DNA from: Periconia sp. R9002
Lineage: Eukaryota > Ascomycota > Dothideomycetes > Pleosporales > Periconiaceae
DNA length: 64,000 nucleotides
Assembly: GCA_023627715.1 (NCBI GenBank)
Contig: JAMAHW010000091.1
Location: forward strand, 62,001 to 126,000
Reading direction: 5' to 3'
Below the pieces are notes generated by a model. It was given only the letters and a program-made list of their open reading frames with translations, was not told where the DNA came from and ran no database searches. A program made the translations under genes and the position numbers. Shown here one piece after another: positions 1-11,589 of this stretch (its first letter is position 1; each line of letters begins with the position of its first letter).

Positions 1-1021
1 TTGAGCCGACTGATGTGAAGAGATCGGATAAATGTGATTGGTAAGGCGAGCAGTATGGCGTCTTGCACTATAGCACTTACGCCCACCGCGAACCCGATAC
101 CTGAAACATCCTTACATTTTCCTTTAATATCGAGATCCCAAAACCCCGGTACCGGGTCGCAGGTGAAGATGGTGACGAAACAAAGGACCAGGGTGTTGAC
201 AGCGATAAAGGCCAAGACGGTGTAAGCGATGATGCGAAAACGAGGAATCTGGAAAATCTCCATGTAGAATAGGACGACGGAAGCTTTGAGAACTCCCAGG
301 ACGGCGATGTATACAATGGCAGCGATATAAACTGATCAAATCAGCGCGTATCTTTTGTCCAATGGCAAGTAACTCACACAAGCGGAGGATAGGGAGAAGT
401 CTGCCATCCTGAAGATCCCATAGATGCAATCCAAGCCCCAAGTAAATCACTGGCCTCGTTAGAAAAGTCCGTGGATCGTAGAATTTGTCTCGCATACTGG
501 TAAAAGTGCAGCCCATAGGGACGGCTTGCAAAAAGAATGCAATAGTGAGAACAAGGTCGTCCAACGATAGTCGTTTAGCAACATATTTCCCTGTAAGTCG
601 GAGAAAGACCGACAAAGCAATGCAGACATATGTGACGAGCAGGACCCAGAACATTTCCTTCCGGCTCGATTCATGGGGAAGGTTGCACAGATCTGCTTGA
701 ACTCTTGAAGTGTTTTGGATATCGGCCATTGTGCATTTTGCGAGAAGGCACCTGGAGAGATCTGCTGTAAGCTTGTCATTGGTGCAGACGCAATGCTGAT
801 CGTCTGGAGCACAGCCGCTTGTCGATATGAGCGGAATCATACATTGAATCTGCAACATCCAAATCAGCCTCGATCTTTATATTCAAGCATACGATACTTA
901 CAGTGCATGGCGGGAGATCGGCAATGGTCAAATTTCGTCCCGCGATGCTGTTCGCGAAGGCTCCTTGAATAATAATGGCCAAAGAAAATAGGATGATGAA
1001 TGTGTGCGTGCGTACACTCAT
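1..1021 (-). CDS. CFEM-domain PTH11-like seven-helix receptor (3' end outside window)
   Basis: Plasma-membrane receptor-like protein of the fungal PTH11 class. Introns are inferred at 850-901 (GTAAGT donor, CAG acceptor) and 332-377 (GTGAGT donor), joining three exons in frame. The protein starts with a hydrophobic signal peptide (FIILFSLAIIIQGAFA), followed by a CFEM domain with all eight cysteines in order (PPC..QC..GC..HC.C..RC..KC..DLC). Membrane helices follow (MFWVLLVTYVCIALSVFL; IAAIVYIAVLGVLKAS), then the family-typical stretch CDPVPGFWDL and part of the next helix up to the window edge. PTH11 relatives are implicated in sensing surfaces or ligands in plant-associated fungi; the ligand here is unknown. 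The C-terminal helices and tail lie beyond base 1. Confidence 0.9.
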
Positions 1022-3822
1022 GGTGGTGACAGTCTCTATCGAGAGATAACGGGATATCCTCTTTGAAGAAATGGCGAGAAATTCTTATTAACACTTAATA
1101 TTCAAAACTTTTTTGAACTGGGCTGCCCAGCCTAGGTAGTATACGTACTATTTCAAGTGCCCACAACTCATGGCGAGGGAACATCTCTTTGGTTCACAAA
1201 CATCGTCAACGGTCCGGTTGTGGCGTTGAAACCCATCGGCATACCTTCACATCTCGCGAGGTTTCCCCAATTAGGTTCCTTCTAGCCCAAAGTATGATTT
1301 GTAGATTTAGAGTAGAGACTAGGTCGCACTAACAGTAAGTGGAACCTGGGGAATTTGATACTGCGGAAATTTACATATAATGGATTCAGATCCGCGACAA
1401 CAGGACTATTACAGCACATCGACCTGATTCGTAAGTATCTACCTATTCTCACAAAAGCTCGTGATAATAGCTGTGACGAGGCCCTGCATATGTAGTTTTT
1501 GAGATCAACACTAGCATGATAAGAGGATGGCTACAATGGATCTCGACGGTTCTGTGGATTCTAAAATATTCACAGATTGCTACTTGCAGTGCTTCCCCGC
1601 ATACATATCTCCATGTACCCTGTGTCGTGGGGGACAACCCCGCTCGGCATCAGTATCCTACCGTACACTACGGTGTATCTTCACATCGATCGGAGCCACG
1701 CAGGATTGTCTCAAGATAGCCAAGATCTGCCGATACTGTTACATAAATGTAAATACTCTAAACTTTGAATTGTACGACAACTCTAGATAACCATTGGTAA
1801 GGACGCCAAGCGAGTTCGCGCCCTCATCGAAACATTTTCAGGTGCTCGCATCCAACCAGAGTGCTGTCATGATAAACTAATACGACGATTGCCCCAATAG
1901 ATTACTCTAACTTTCAAATGCTGAGCATGGAAGGTCGTTTCATCGGGACAGAGGCGCCAAACACAAGTAATGATAGCTTCACCTAAAACATTTTATCTTT
2001 CATAATCGTGAGCAACGCACCAAAAAAACAACCCAGTGATTCATAGCAAAGACATAGATGACATCATCACTAAGTATCAACGATGGCGTCAGCTTTTGCA
2101 CCTTCTTCAACCTATAGCCACTAACACAGCTCCAGGTATCTAACACACCATTGCGTTAAGACACTACCGACATTGACTATGGACTATGACTCACCGGGTG
2201 GAACACGTTGGCCTGCAGGAGTCTTTCGAGTTCGGAGTTATTTCGCAAGCATATCTCCATCAAGCGGCTCCTTTTCCAACTTTTCGAAAAACAATTCTTA
2301 GCGGGAGTGAGGTGAATTGTAAATTCTACGGGTGGCGTAAAACCGATCCTTCCAAGGCTTTCCATAGAATGATCAACCTCACTCGTTTCGAAATCACAGA
2401 GCCTCAAATAAGTCTCTCACAGTAGATTGACTCGATAATGTGGTGAAGGCCATGCTGGATGCGGACGTGGAAGTGTATCCGGTATTGCAGTTCTACAACT
2501 CCTTTGCTTCAATGAGAAGGGACTTGGAGAACAATATACAGTGTCCCAGAGCATGGATAGTGTATGCTGGGCTTCAGGACTTGACTATCATGTCTTGATT
2601 TGATACATCGGCGATGAGGACTCGGCACCAGCGAGCCCGGTTTGCGGATTTGCTAGGGGTATTTGTTGAAAGTTGTATCCCAACAGCTTCCCAGAGTGAT
2701 AAAAATTTAAGACTGTGGTAGGGGGAAAGAGTCGACCAAGGCCATACCATTATATACTCTCTGGGAAAGAACGAGGCGATACTAGTAGCGTCGGTTTTGA
2801 AGCGACGGGATGGCCATTGCCAACCTCGCACACTATCCAGGCGATAACCGAAATCGGCGTAGCTACCAACTCTTGTGAGAATTGAGCATAAACTCTCCTT
2901 TATTTATAGTCTTCAATCCGAGTTCCATATCCCAACCAACCTCTCCAACCCTCACTAACATGACACCCCCAGGGTGAAGCCAGGGAGTCAAAATAAGCAC
3001 CAGTCCACATATATAAGCGCGCCCAACCGGTCTCGCTAGGTAGGTAACTCTCAACCAATTGTCACCAAGTGTTTCCCTCCTCATATCAATACTAATCAAC
3101 AAAGCATCCATCTATAAAGAAAAGAATGTAGTCAAAATAAGCACTGCGTTGCATGTAAGCCTTAGTCGCGATCGATTGCGCAAATTGTACTCGGTGTTTC
3201 TGTGGGGATGGTGTCCTTGTGCAGGGTATGTGCACGTGGAGCAGATGTCCAGGGTAGTGAGATGTGAGACAACACACCACATTCTTAGGTCCAGCATGTA
3301 AAATTGACGGGCGGTAAAATAGACCCTGCGCATGCCCGGGGTTCTGCGGGGTTGTGCAGGGCTGGGTGGATTGTTGAGGTGATGGAGTTGGTATTGGGAA
3401 GATGGGCTGGCAATTGGATTTGGGTTATGCTCTTGTCCTTATGCTAATGAACGTTCTAGTTGGGATCGAGGGATTGAGGGTGCATTGCGCGAGCTAAGTG
3501 TGGTTTTCCTCTGCGTATATATCAGCAGCCTACAATTGATGTTTGTGTAACACAGAGAGCCCTTTTCTTGGTTTTGTTTTAATAGCTGTCGACCTCGGTA
3601 AGGATCCCCAGCATGAGTGCAAGCAGTAGGTTATCGTTGACCTCAAGATCAAAAAAAGTATACATCAACGTTGGCGAGGGGAAGCGAATCTGCACCAGGC
3701 ACCCAGACGAAGACTGAAAGTTGCGGGAAGAGAGTCGTTAATTCGTACCTTTGCACTAACAGCTCGTGTGAGTCAGGGAGAACGCAAATAAACATTACGA
3801 CTTCATAAAAGGAACATCGACA
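1022..3822. other. Gene-free interval
   Basis: Between the receptor promoter and the P450 stop codon I see only short ORFs without coding character, domain motifs or plausible splice joins. No tRNA, transposase or terminal repeat was recognised. Parts at 1100-2800 are AT-rich and could be old repeat relics, but I cannot support that. Confidence 0.4.
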
Positions 3823-5730
3823 TCACTTTATCTCTCTCCCACCTCGTTTCTTCAGCCGGATCAAAGGGCCTTCATGATAACTCGTGAAGACGTCCAGCAT
3901 CTGAAACTCCTTCTCCTGTGTGCGCCCCCACTCCCGTCTTTCCGCGACGTAATCCCAGTACACCTCCCTCCAGCCCTTGCCCTGCTTTTTCACTACCTGG
4001 AAATCATACGCCCACAGCATGCGCGCCAATACTAGACCCATTTCCTGGTACGCCATTGCCTTGCCCACGCAGATTGTCCTGCCTACTCCGAACGGCATGA
4101 AGACCTCTTTCGAGTCGGTGTTCTCGTTTTCAGTGAGCCACCGCTCAGGCATGAAAGTGTGCGGCGCTGACCAGTATCGCTCGTCGCGGTGGATGGCGTA
4201 AGCCGGAACGCCGACATCCACGCCTGCGGGGATAGCCCAGCGGTCTGCAATTACAATTCCACCTGGAAGGACTTCTCTAGGGAGTAGCCCGCTGACGGGG
4301 GGTGAAAGCCGTAGTGCTTCGTCGATACAGGCGTAGAGGCATTTGCATTTGGTCACGGTTGATGGCGTCATGTTCTCGATGCCTCCTGGGGCATTTGGGG
4401 GAAATAGTGAGTCCAGCTCACTGCGAACTTTGGCCAACGCATCGGGGTTGTGCAGGAGATAGAAAAGTGTTGCTACTGTGCCGGTAGCAGATGTGTCTGC
4501 CCCCGCTACCATTAAAATGCCTGCCTCGGCGGTTAAGTCTTTGAGGGTGAATGAGTGCGGTTTATTTGAGGGGTTGGGGCTTTTGAGCTCGGGTGCTGGA
4601 TCGTCTTCTAATGTAGTCTCATCAATGAGTGACGAGAAAACATCGCGATGCAGAATCGTTGGCGCGCCTCGAATGCGTTCAATACATTGTTGACGAGAGA
4701 GAGCTATGAATCGGAACACCCCTCGCATCATCCCAGGAAACAGAATTCGATGCAGTTGAAGCTTCAACATAAGAGCAACGTGCCCAGCAGCGTGAATCCC
4801 AGCAGTAGCTTGCGGAAGCAGTTCAGGGATAAACCGGTTTTTGTCGGACGTTTGGACTTCGAGCTTTTTGGAGAAGATGGTATCGCCCATCATGTCGGTA
4901 AAGAGGTATTGTATAGTTTCCGACAGGTTGAAGGTGTTGCTCCAACGCTCCTCTTTAACACCGCCGAGCACGGTCCCCGTAAGAACTCTGGTGTTTTCCA
5001 AGATACTGTTCTCAAAGTCGCCTAGTTTGGAGGGCTCCAGTGCTTGCTTGAGCACACGCCTTTTGAAATTGTGTTCTCCTTTGTCGATGGAGGTCAATGT
5101 GGCAGACGCTTCGAAAGGGATATTAAATCCGCTGTGGATCTCAATTAGTACTTGGGTTTGCTACCGGGGGGACGGGGTGGAAAATACTTGTAGACTTGCG
5201 ATTTTTGAGTGTTTGCGCGGACTCCATATATTGCTTGGACAGCTTCTGCCGTGCAGAACGAGAGCCGGTTTGGAGCATACCGAACTACAGGGCCTGCGAT
5301 ATTCAACTATTAACTAACCAAATTGTATTATTCTCGTAATAGGATCTATACCATAGACATCATGCCATATCTTGAAATGAAGATGGCGTTCGCCGCAAAG
5401 ACATGAGAAAATGTTGTAGAACTCAGCGCAAGCAGCGTACCACGGGCCTGGATATCTTGCTAGAGGGTGAAAGGTGACGCGGTAAACGATAGTGAGAAGC
5501 CACTGCTCGTATCAGAAAATTGTTCCTTGTCTTGATGGAGCAACTGCATGTGATCTTACCAATTCAACGCCCAAGATTGCTAATCTTGCGACATTCGTCT
5601 GCGTTTGACGAAAGAGCCAAAAGAGAAGAATACAACTGAGTAGACATAGCGTCGCCAGTATGGGATGGTGTGTAAAGTTTAGTGTGGTGTTTCGAGAATG
5701 AGTTGATGGCTGCTGTCCAAGAGCCTTCAT
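3823..5730 (-). CDS. Cytochrome P450 monooxygenase
   Basis: Haem-thiolate monooxygenase anchored in the ER. Four exons: 5730-5560, 5502-5352, 5293-5188 and 5131-3823 (introns 57, 58 and 56 bp), giving 578 aa. The N-terminus has a long hydrophobic anchor (ILATLCLLSCILLFWLF) followed by the hinge FHPLARYPGPWY. The I-helix motif is AGADTSATGT, the K-helix ExxR is EALRLSPP, and the haem loop is FMPFGVGRTICVGKAM with the ligand Cys near residue 497, so the enzyme looks intact. The last intron (5132-5187) is set by a TACTAAT branch point and CAG acceptor; an alternative donor nearby leaves the frame broken. It lies 742 bp from, and in the same orientation as, the UbiA-like gene upstream, which suggests the substrate is a terpenoid or prenylated compound. 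That substrate link is inference. Confidence 0.92.
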
Positions 5731-6472
5731 AGTGCAAGAGGTCTAGGATTCTGACAATGACATGACAGGGAGAGAGGAATCAAGGTAGATGGATAATGTT
5801 AACGGAAGAACGAATGGTTCTAGCCGATTACTACAAAGACAGTTCGCCGATCAGTCAATTTGCAGGTTACTCTATTTCTTGATGCAGCAGTGCGGGGTGT
5901 GCGTTTATGCCCTGCTACAAGGCCTACCTCCTCCAATAGAGTCAATGTCCAACCCAACATTCTTGGTGGCGCGCTCGTAGTTGTATGGTCTGCAATATAA
6001 TGTCGGCTGAGGGATGCGTTAAGTCCTTGGCTAGTGCGCGGCATCCTTCGGAGCAGGGCAACGTGTGCATGACATATTGACGAGGCGGCGAGGTTGGATG
6101 CGAACTTGCAAGCGATAGGACAATCCAAGCAGGGAAAGTTAATGCCAGTCACAGCTTCGGTTTGGGCCTGATACGAGAGCCACGTTTTTGTTACAGGGTC
6201 ATGCGTGGGCGGATACCATAATTAGCAGTAGTCGCGAAGCTGGAAACCGGCTCTTCATTCATGGGTAGTTTCACATCTCCGCCATTGCTCGCGCGGATGA
6301 GGAACGAATGCCTGGCCACCTCCAACACACTGGTTCACTACCACCCCGGATATCGGTTTTGCTCCCAAATCATGTCATGTCATGCCATTTGATATCATAA
6401 TCTAAAACCATCTAAAACTGTACAACATCATCGCGGTCGGAAGGCGCGATCAAAGATTAAAGCTCATCATCA
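5731..6472. other. P450 promoter and UbiA-gene 3' region
   Basis: No gene seen. The interval holds the P450 5' flank and the 3' flank of the UbiA-like gene. It contains a short direct repeat (catgtcatgtcatgcc, near 6373). The ORFs overlapping it lack coding character. Confidence 0.4.
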
Positions 6473-7670
6473 TCAATGATAGCCACTTCCAACACACCAT
6501 GCCCAAAAAGGTAGGAGATATAACGAGCTAAGCCACGCATTCCAAACCAGGAAAGTTTTCTTGTCCTCCTTCACACCTCTGAACACCATCGTCCGAACTC
6601 CAACCACCCCAGCCAGGCCTGCCACGAGTCCGCTCATCCAAGCACCCGGACTCCAGAACCACGAACACAGGACAGAACATAGCCCCACCGAACTGCAAAT
6701 GCTGACACGCGCCGGAAAATCACCAATCACTAGTGGTACCGTGCGTCTTCCGCGGGCTCCATCGCCCGGTTGGTCTTCCATGTCTTGTGCGTGTGTTGTG
6801 CAGAAAAGGATGCAGATGAGAACAGCGAACCACTGGTGTAACAGTGCGCAGTCCGTTTGCACTGCTCGGAAAGGTGTCAAGGAGTGTTTCATCTCCATGA
6901 GAGAAGGGCAGGACAGGCCGAAGATTGGTTTTCCTAGAGCGACTTCCATCGCGCCAGTCGAGAAACTGATGTATCCGAGGCTGTTGATGAGGTTTCTCGC
7001 TAAGGCACTCCTGTTGCCGCCGCCCACGTTGTTGTATGCATACCCTGAGACTGTTAGCCCGGTTGGTAATGCGGGTAGGGTAGTTTATAGGCACGCGGCA
7101 AAAACTACCCAGGAGCAATGCAAGAAATGCAACTAGGAATTACGTAACATTCCCCCCGGAAAGCACAAGGAAATGAGGAAAGTAAGATAACGTACCCAAA
7201 CCCATGAGCGCCACACACTGCACCAAGCCCCCAATCCAGTAGCTAACCGCGAAAGCCGCGCAATACACCCTCACCCTCCAGCTGTCCATCTGGCTCTGTG
7301 TGATTCTACCAGCCGGTATCGGTCTCCATGGCTTGTTCAACTTGTCTTCTTCAATCGATGACGTCTGTCGCTGGTTTTCGATTGTGAATAGTAGAAGGTT
7401 GATCCAGACCCATAGTGCCGTCAACGGTAGCCGCCATAGAATCGATGAAGGCTGTGGTATACTTCGTGAATCGAGTCCAAAAACGGGAGCTGCGAGTGCA
7501 TTCGATATGCCGAAAAGGGTTTGTGGGAGTAATATGCTCTTGATATCGCTGTAGGTCATGAGCCAGAGGGTGTATAGGAGAGATGGTAATCGTGTCGACA
7601 TCTTGACTGTGTCTCCCAGAGGGAGACATCTCTTGTAGAGAAAAAGGACATAGAACATAACATTGCTCAT
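6473..7670 (-). CDS. UbiA-family membrane prenyltransferase or terpene cyclase
   Basis: Polytopic membrane enzyme of the UbiA superfamily, 348 aa in two exons (7670-7196, 7044-6473; 151 bp intron with GTACGT donor and CTCAG acceptor). The first Asp-rich loop region ends in DKLNKPWRPIPAG, typical of fungal UbiA proteins. The second loop is HAQDMEDQPGD. Conserved AYNNVGGGNRSALARN follows the splice join, and several hydrophobic helices surround these motifs. I chose the ATG at 7670 because a TATA-like element (TATATATAG, near 7730) lies about 60 bp upstream and would fall inside a longer reading. Fungal members include prenyltransferases and the UbiA-type sesquiterpene cyclase of fumagillin biosynthesis (Fma-TC); a neighbouring P450 fits a terpenoid role. 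Which of the two activities this protein has cannot be read from the sequence. Confidence 0.85.
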
Positions 7671-7727
7671 GCTTGCTGAAATGGGCGTGCGTAAATTCGC
7701 TCCGAAAACCTTAGGAAGGCCCCTGGC

Positions 7728-7738
7728 TATATATAAGA
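7728..7738 (-). promoter_or_regulatory. TATA-like element of the UbiA-like gene
   Basis: The plus strand reads ctatatataag, a TATA box on the minus strand about 60 bp upstream of the chosen ATG at 7670. It argues against starting translation farther upstream, because the longer ORF would translate the TATA box itself. Confidence 0.5.
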
Positions 7739-9441
7739 CCAACACCCACCAACACCCATCTCGTCTCGGCTTCCCAAATCAGCAGACCTAGTTAGACAAT
7801 GCATCGGATCGCGTTCTTGTGTATATGTGCTCGGAATCCTGACGGATGTTCGGAGTTACCCCAGAAGCTCTTTTCACTGAAAAGTACAAAGTTACAAGGA
7901 AACGTCTTACAGTACGCAAAGTACTACCACCATCAATTGATCTTATGTGTACATGTATGCAACAACGCCTGATTTTCTCTCGTGAAGCTTCGATAGTTCT
8001 CTCAACATACGCTCCGGGTCAATTCAACAACTCATTTCCTGTGCTCATGGTGAAGCAAGTTAATAAATGCAACTTCACGGCGTAGTCTTTATCGAATAAT
8101 GCAGCTATCCGGCTCCACTCGTCCTCCTACAGTAAAATTAATTTACAGCGCATGTGCCGAGGTTTGACGATCCGACCAGTTGACGCAAGGAGATCATTTG
8201 CCGCGGGTACAATTTCCTTGCGTGTATGGATGCGCCGTGATGTCACGAGTAAAAGTGGGTGGTGTTCCGTGTGAGTGTAACAAGAGGGAGGCATCGCCCC
8301 GTTCTCTCTCAGGCATTATCCGTTGGCACCCTAGCGAGGCATTTGGATGACTAACCATCCCACCCTCTACTTGTTGCGTATTACACCAGTGAGACTAGTC
8401 AAACATAACCAAGTATGCACTGCTGGCCTCAAAACTTGTTGTTCATATCGTACTCGCTCAGGCCCGACATCCCAAGGATCTAGCCTAGAATCCGCCAAGT
8501 ATGTGACAGGACAAAACTGAACTGATCTCTTGGATAGTGTCTACAGCACATGCGCAACGTTGAGCATCTTGTATTCCGTAGTACACCTTGCCTAGAAAGC
8601 GGTAATTATGGTAGCCCGCTGATTGGATATTTCTTCTAGATGCTTTTAGTCGGGTAGAGACGCCTCTCTAAACACCCCAAACAAAAAAAAAAGCATGTAG
8701 TACTCACCACCTCCAACAACCTGCACCAACAAGAAAAGACAGCTAGTTCTCAAACACCCCAGCAAAAATGTAAGTATACCAAGTCCTAGGTAGTGGGTAC
8801 GTAGCCAACACAATGGCGCGCCCACGTGGAAGCTGCATGGCATTCCTAATGAATCTAGACAGACGGACGAACTAACGGACACGCCGGGGAATACGATATG
8901 CTTTCCCCAACCCAACAAGGCGATCCCTTTATTTTAGTCTAGTTGTACCGTACGAAAACCAACGACACTAAGGTTCCAAACCAAGATGCTGAAGCAGCAC
9001 TTGCCGCTGTCTGCGCGTCAACAATCCTCCATACGAGTGAATTCTAGCCCCCCGGGCTTGCCGCGTCTCTTACGAATACAAAAAAACCCCGAGAAAACTC
9101 CACATTACCCTGACATCGCCTTTGATCTGGATAAGCATATCTGAAGGGTAGTTGCAGTACTTGATTCCGCATACGTGGGGTGCCACTCAACCCTCCAAAC
9201 CACCTCAAGCCTACACAGAAAAACACAAACGACCCTCCCTCCCCCTCTCCCCACCAACCCCAAAAAATCCCCCAACCCATCTTACGCAAGTGGCACCAAC
9301 CCCAACCCCAACCCAACCCGCCAACCTCAGACGAAACACACGCCCACCAGTTCCAAAGTTAAACTAACCCAACTCGAGCTAAGACAACAAACCTCTCTGC
9401 CACCACCACCAACATCCCACATCCCGCATCCTACTCAATCG

Positions 9442-9462
9442 AGACTAGACTAGACTAGACTA
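9442..9462. repeat. GACTA pentanucleotide repeat
   Basis: Four head-to-tail copies of gacta followed by aggcta. A simple-sequence repeat in non-coding DNA. Confidence 0.8.
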
Positions 9463-10661
9463 AGGCTAGGGTGTTATTATAACAAGCCTACGGCACATCA
9501 ATCCGTTTTTGGATCCGGCATATCATGTGTGTGTTAAGGGATGGGATGGATGGTACTGGGTTGGGTTGGGCTACCCAAGAAGCTAACAGTTACATATACG
9601 AACCCAACACCTTGTCCGCGGTAAGGTGTGGACGAGATGGATCTTACCTACATAGGAAGCCTCGCGAGGACATAGATAGATATGTATGATGAGTCTAATC
9701 TTTGTTTGGGCAATCATGCTTACTAGATAAAATCAAAGTACCGTAGAGTACCGGATATCGCGATTTCCGGTCCTACACACAAAACAGTACATACACAAAG
9801 GATTCAGTCAGCTCAGCCACGTACGGACAGCGTGATAGGTATTCCACCAGGGTGACGCCGAATATCAAGGCGTTCAGCTCAACTGCATTCTCTACAACAT
9901 TAGACTTATCGCCTCCGCTTTATACGTACGCATGTATTACCTAGTCAGTTAATGATGTCCTGATATACCCCGTCTCCAATGTAAACACTTTGCTTGCTGT
10001 ATGTATGTATGTATCTGGATTGTAGATGACGCTTGGTACAGCTATGTATTTATCCCAACCCAACTCCTCACAACAACCCCCTCCCCCTTCCTCCCAGAAT
10101 CCCACCTCAAGACTTCACTCCACACCGATACAAGGACCTACCTACCTTCCCCATCCCCCCCATTCTCCCCTCCCTTACCAAACAAGAACCCCCCACCACA
10201 CGTAACCCACATATCCACAGCCACCACCCTCCCTCCCTCCTTCATCCATCCACCCAGCCCAAACATAACCTCTTTTCTCCCAACGCGTTTATCATAGTTG
10301 ATTAGTCGATTAAAATACAACCATTCACCTTCGCATTTACGTTTCCGTCCTCGTTTCCGTTTCTACTTGAAGCTTAGCGAACACGGTACAGGAAAGTAGA
10401 GGAAAGGCAGGTTAAGTATTGGGTTCGTTGGTTTTGTGATAAGGAGAAGGGTGGAAGGTTTGGTAAGATATATGTACATATGTAAGCATCGACATGGTAT
10501 AGTATAGTTCAAGCTCCACCAAACACTTTGGAAGACTATCTACCTACATACATGCCCAGATACCAACCCTCCCTACCTATCCTATCCTTCTCATACACAT
10601 ACAACCTCCCAACCAAACCAAGGAAAAGACATCCAGTCCGTTCGTTATGTACGCGTGATTC

Positions 10662-10662
<1 letters not shown>

Positions 10663-10696
<34 letters not shown>

Positions 10697-10697
10697 A
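10663..10697. repeat. CTTT tetranucleotide microsatellite
   Basis: About eight to nine perfect copies of ctttctttc in non-coding DNA. It generates poly-Ser/Phe and Lys/Glu-rich spurious ORFs on both strands. Confidence 0.9.
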
Positions 10698-11589
10698 CCT
10701 ACATACATAATCCGGTGTTGGTGTTGATACTTGTGCGTGGTTTTATCCAATCGTGTCGCGCGAATAAAACTGCTTTTGATCGGATGGACATGTATGAATA
10801 CGCCTTGCTGAAAGAAAGGACGAAGGTTTATGATGTATGTATATGTAATGTGCAGTCTGTGGTGTTTTGGTGGGTTGGTAAGTTGCGACGTTGCGAGTCG
10901 GTGATGTATGTAGTTGGATTGATTGATTGGGAGGGAGTGGGGTGTACATGTTTTGGTCGATATCGTAGAGTTTGTACTTTCGGCTGCTGGAAAATAATTG
11001 CTTGCGATATCGAGGTGGGAGATGATTTGGTATGTATGACAAGAGATTAACATAGAAGGTGCGTGCATGGAAAGGAAAAAAAAAAAGAAAACGTTCGAGA
11101 CCTGCAGACTCCAATATTTTAATATTTCATTTCTTGAGTTGTTGCTGACCGCTAACATGTTACCCCAGCTATGTGCGTGTGGGCGGACGTAACGACATTG
11201 CTTGGCTGTATATCTATTAATGCAATTGATATGAGGGACAAAACGAAAGAAAAAAAAGCCCGGGGATTCGGCAACAACGAGTTCGGGTATATCCCTCATA
11301 GACAGATGGATACTATCCATCACAACGCATCCAAGAGAACGCCGGTCCAATCCACGCCTAGATTCATGTCGTCTTCAAGAACTACCTCCAAACTCCTTTT
11401 CGCGCTGTCATTGTGGCGAACCAACAACGTTGACCAAATAGAACATCATCACCCTAATAGATGCTAATGCAAATGTAAATGCCGCTTCGTTTCGATACAT
11501 GAACAAACAAAAGGACAAAGCAACTGGTTGGTGTCCATAAATACCCAGAGAAAACCAAGAAAGAAAAGGCAGCGCAATGTAAACATTCG

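Larger units (their letters stand above)
7739..11589. other. Long gene-poor, pyrimidine-rich interval
   Basis: About 3.8 kb without a gene I can support. The plus strand is strongly C/T-rich at 9170-9430 and 10060-10280, and switches to G/T-rich around 10740-10950. It holds a CTTT microsatellite and a GACTA repeat. A 257-codon minus-strand ORF (10577-11350) has homopolymer Phe and Lys-rich runs generated by these simple repeats and is not convincing. The part next to 11590 may be a long 3' untranslated region of the Whi5-like gene. Confidence 0.45.

Noticed and set aside
4648..5317. Plus-strand ORFs of 125 and 158 codons
   Set aside because: Antisense to the P450 coding exons; the P450 frame has all family motifs.
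10577..11350. 257-codon minus-strand ORF
   Set aside because: Contains Phe runs and Lys-rich runs produced by the CTTT microsatellite and A/T homopolymers; no domain and no neighbouring exon.
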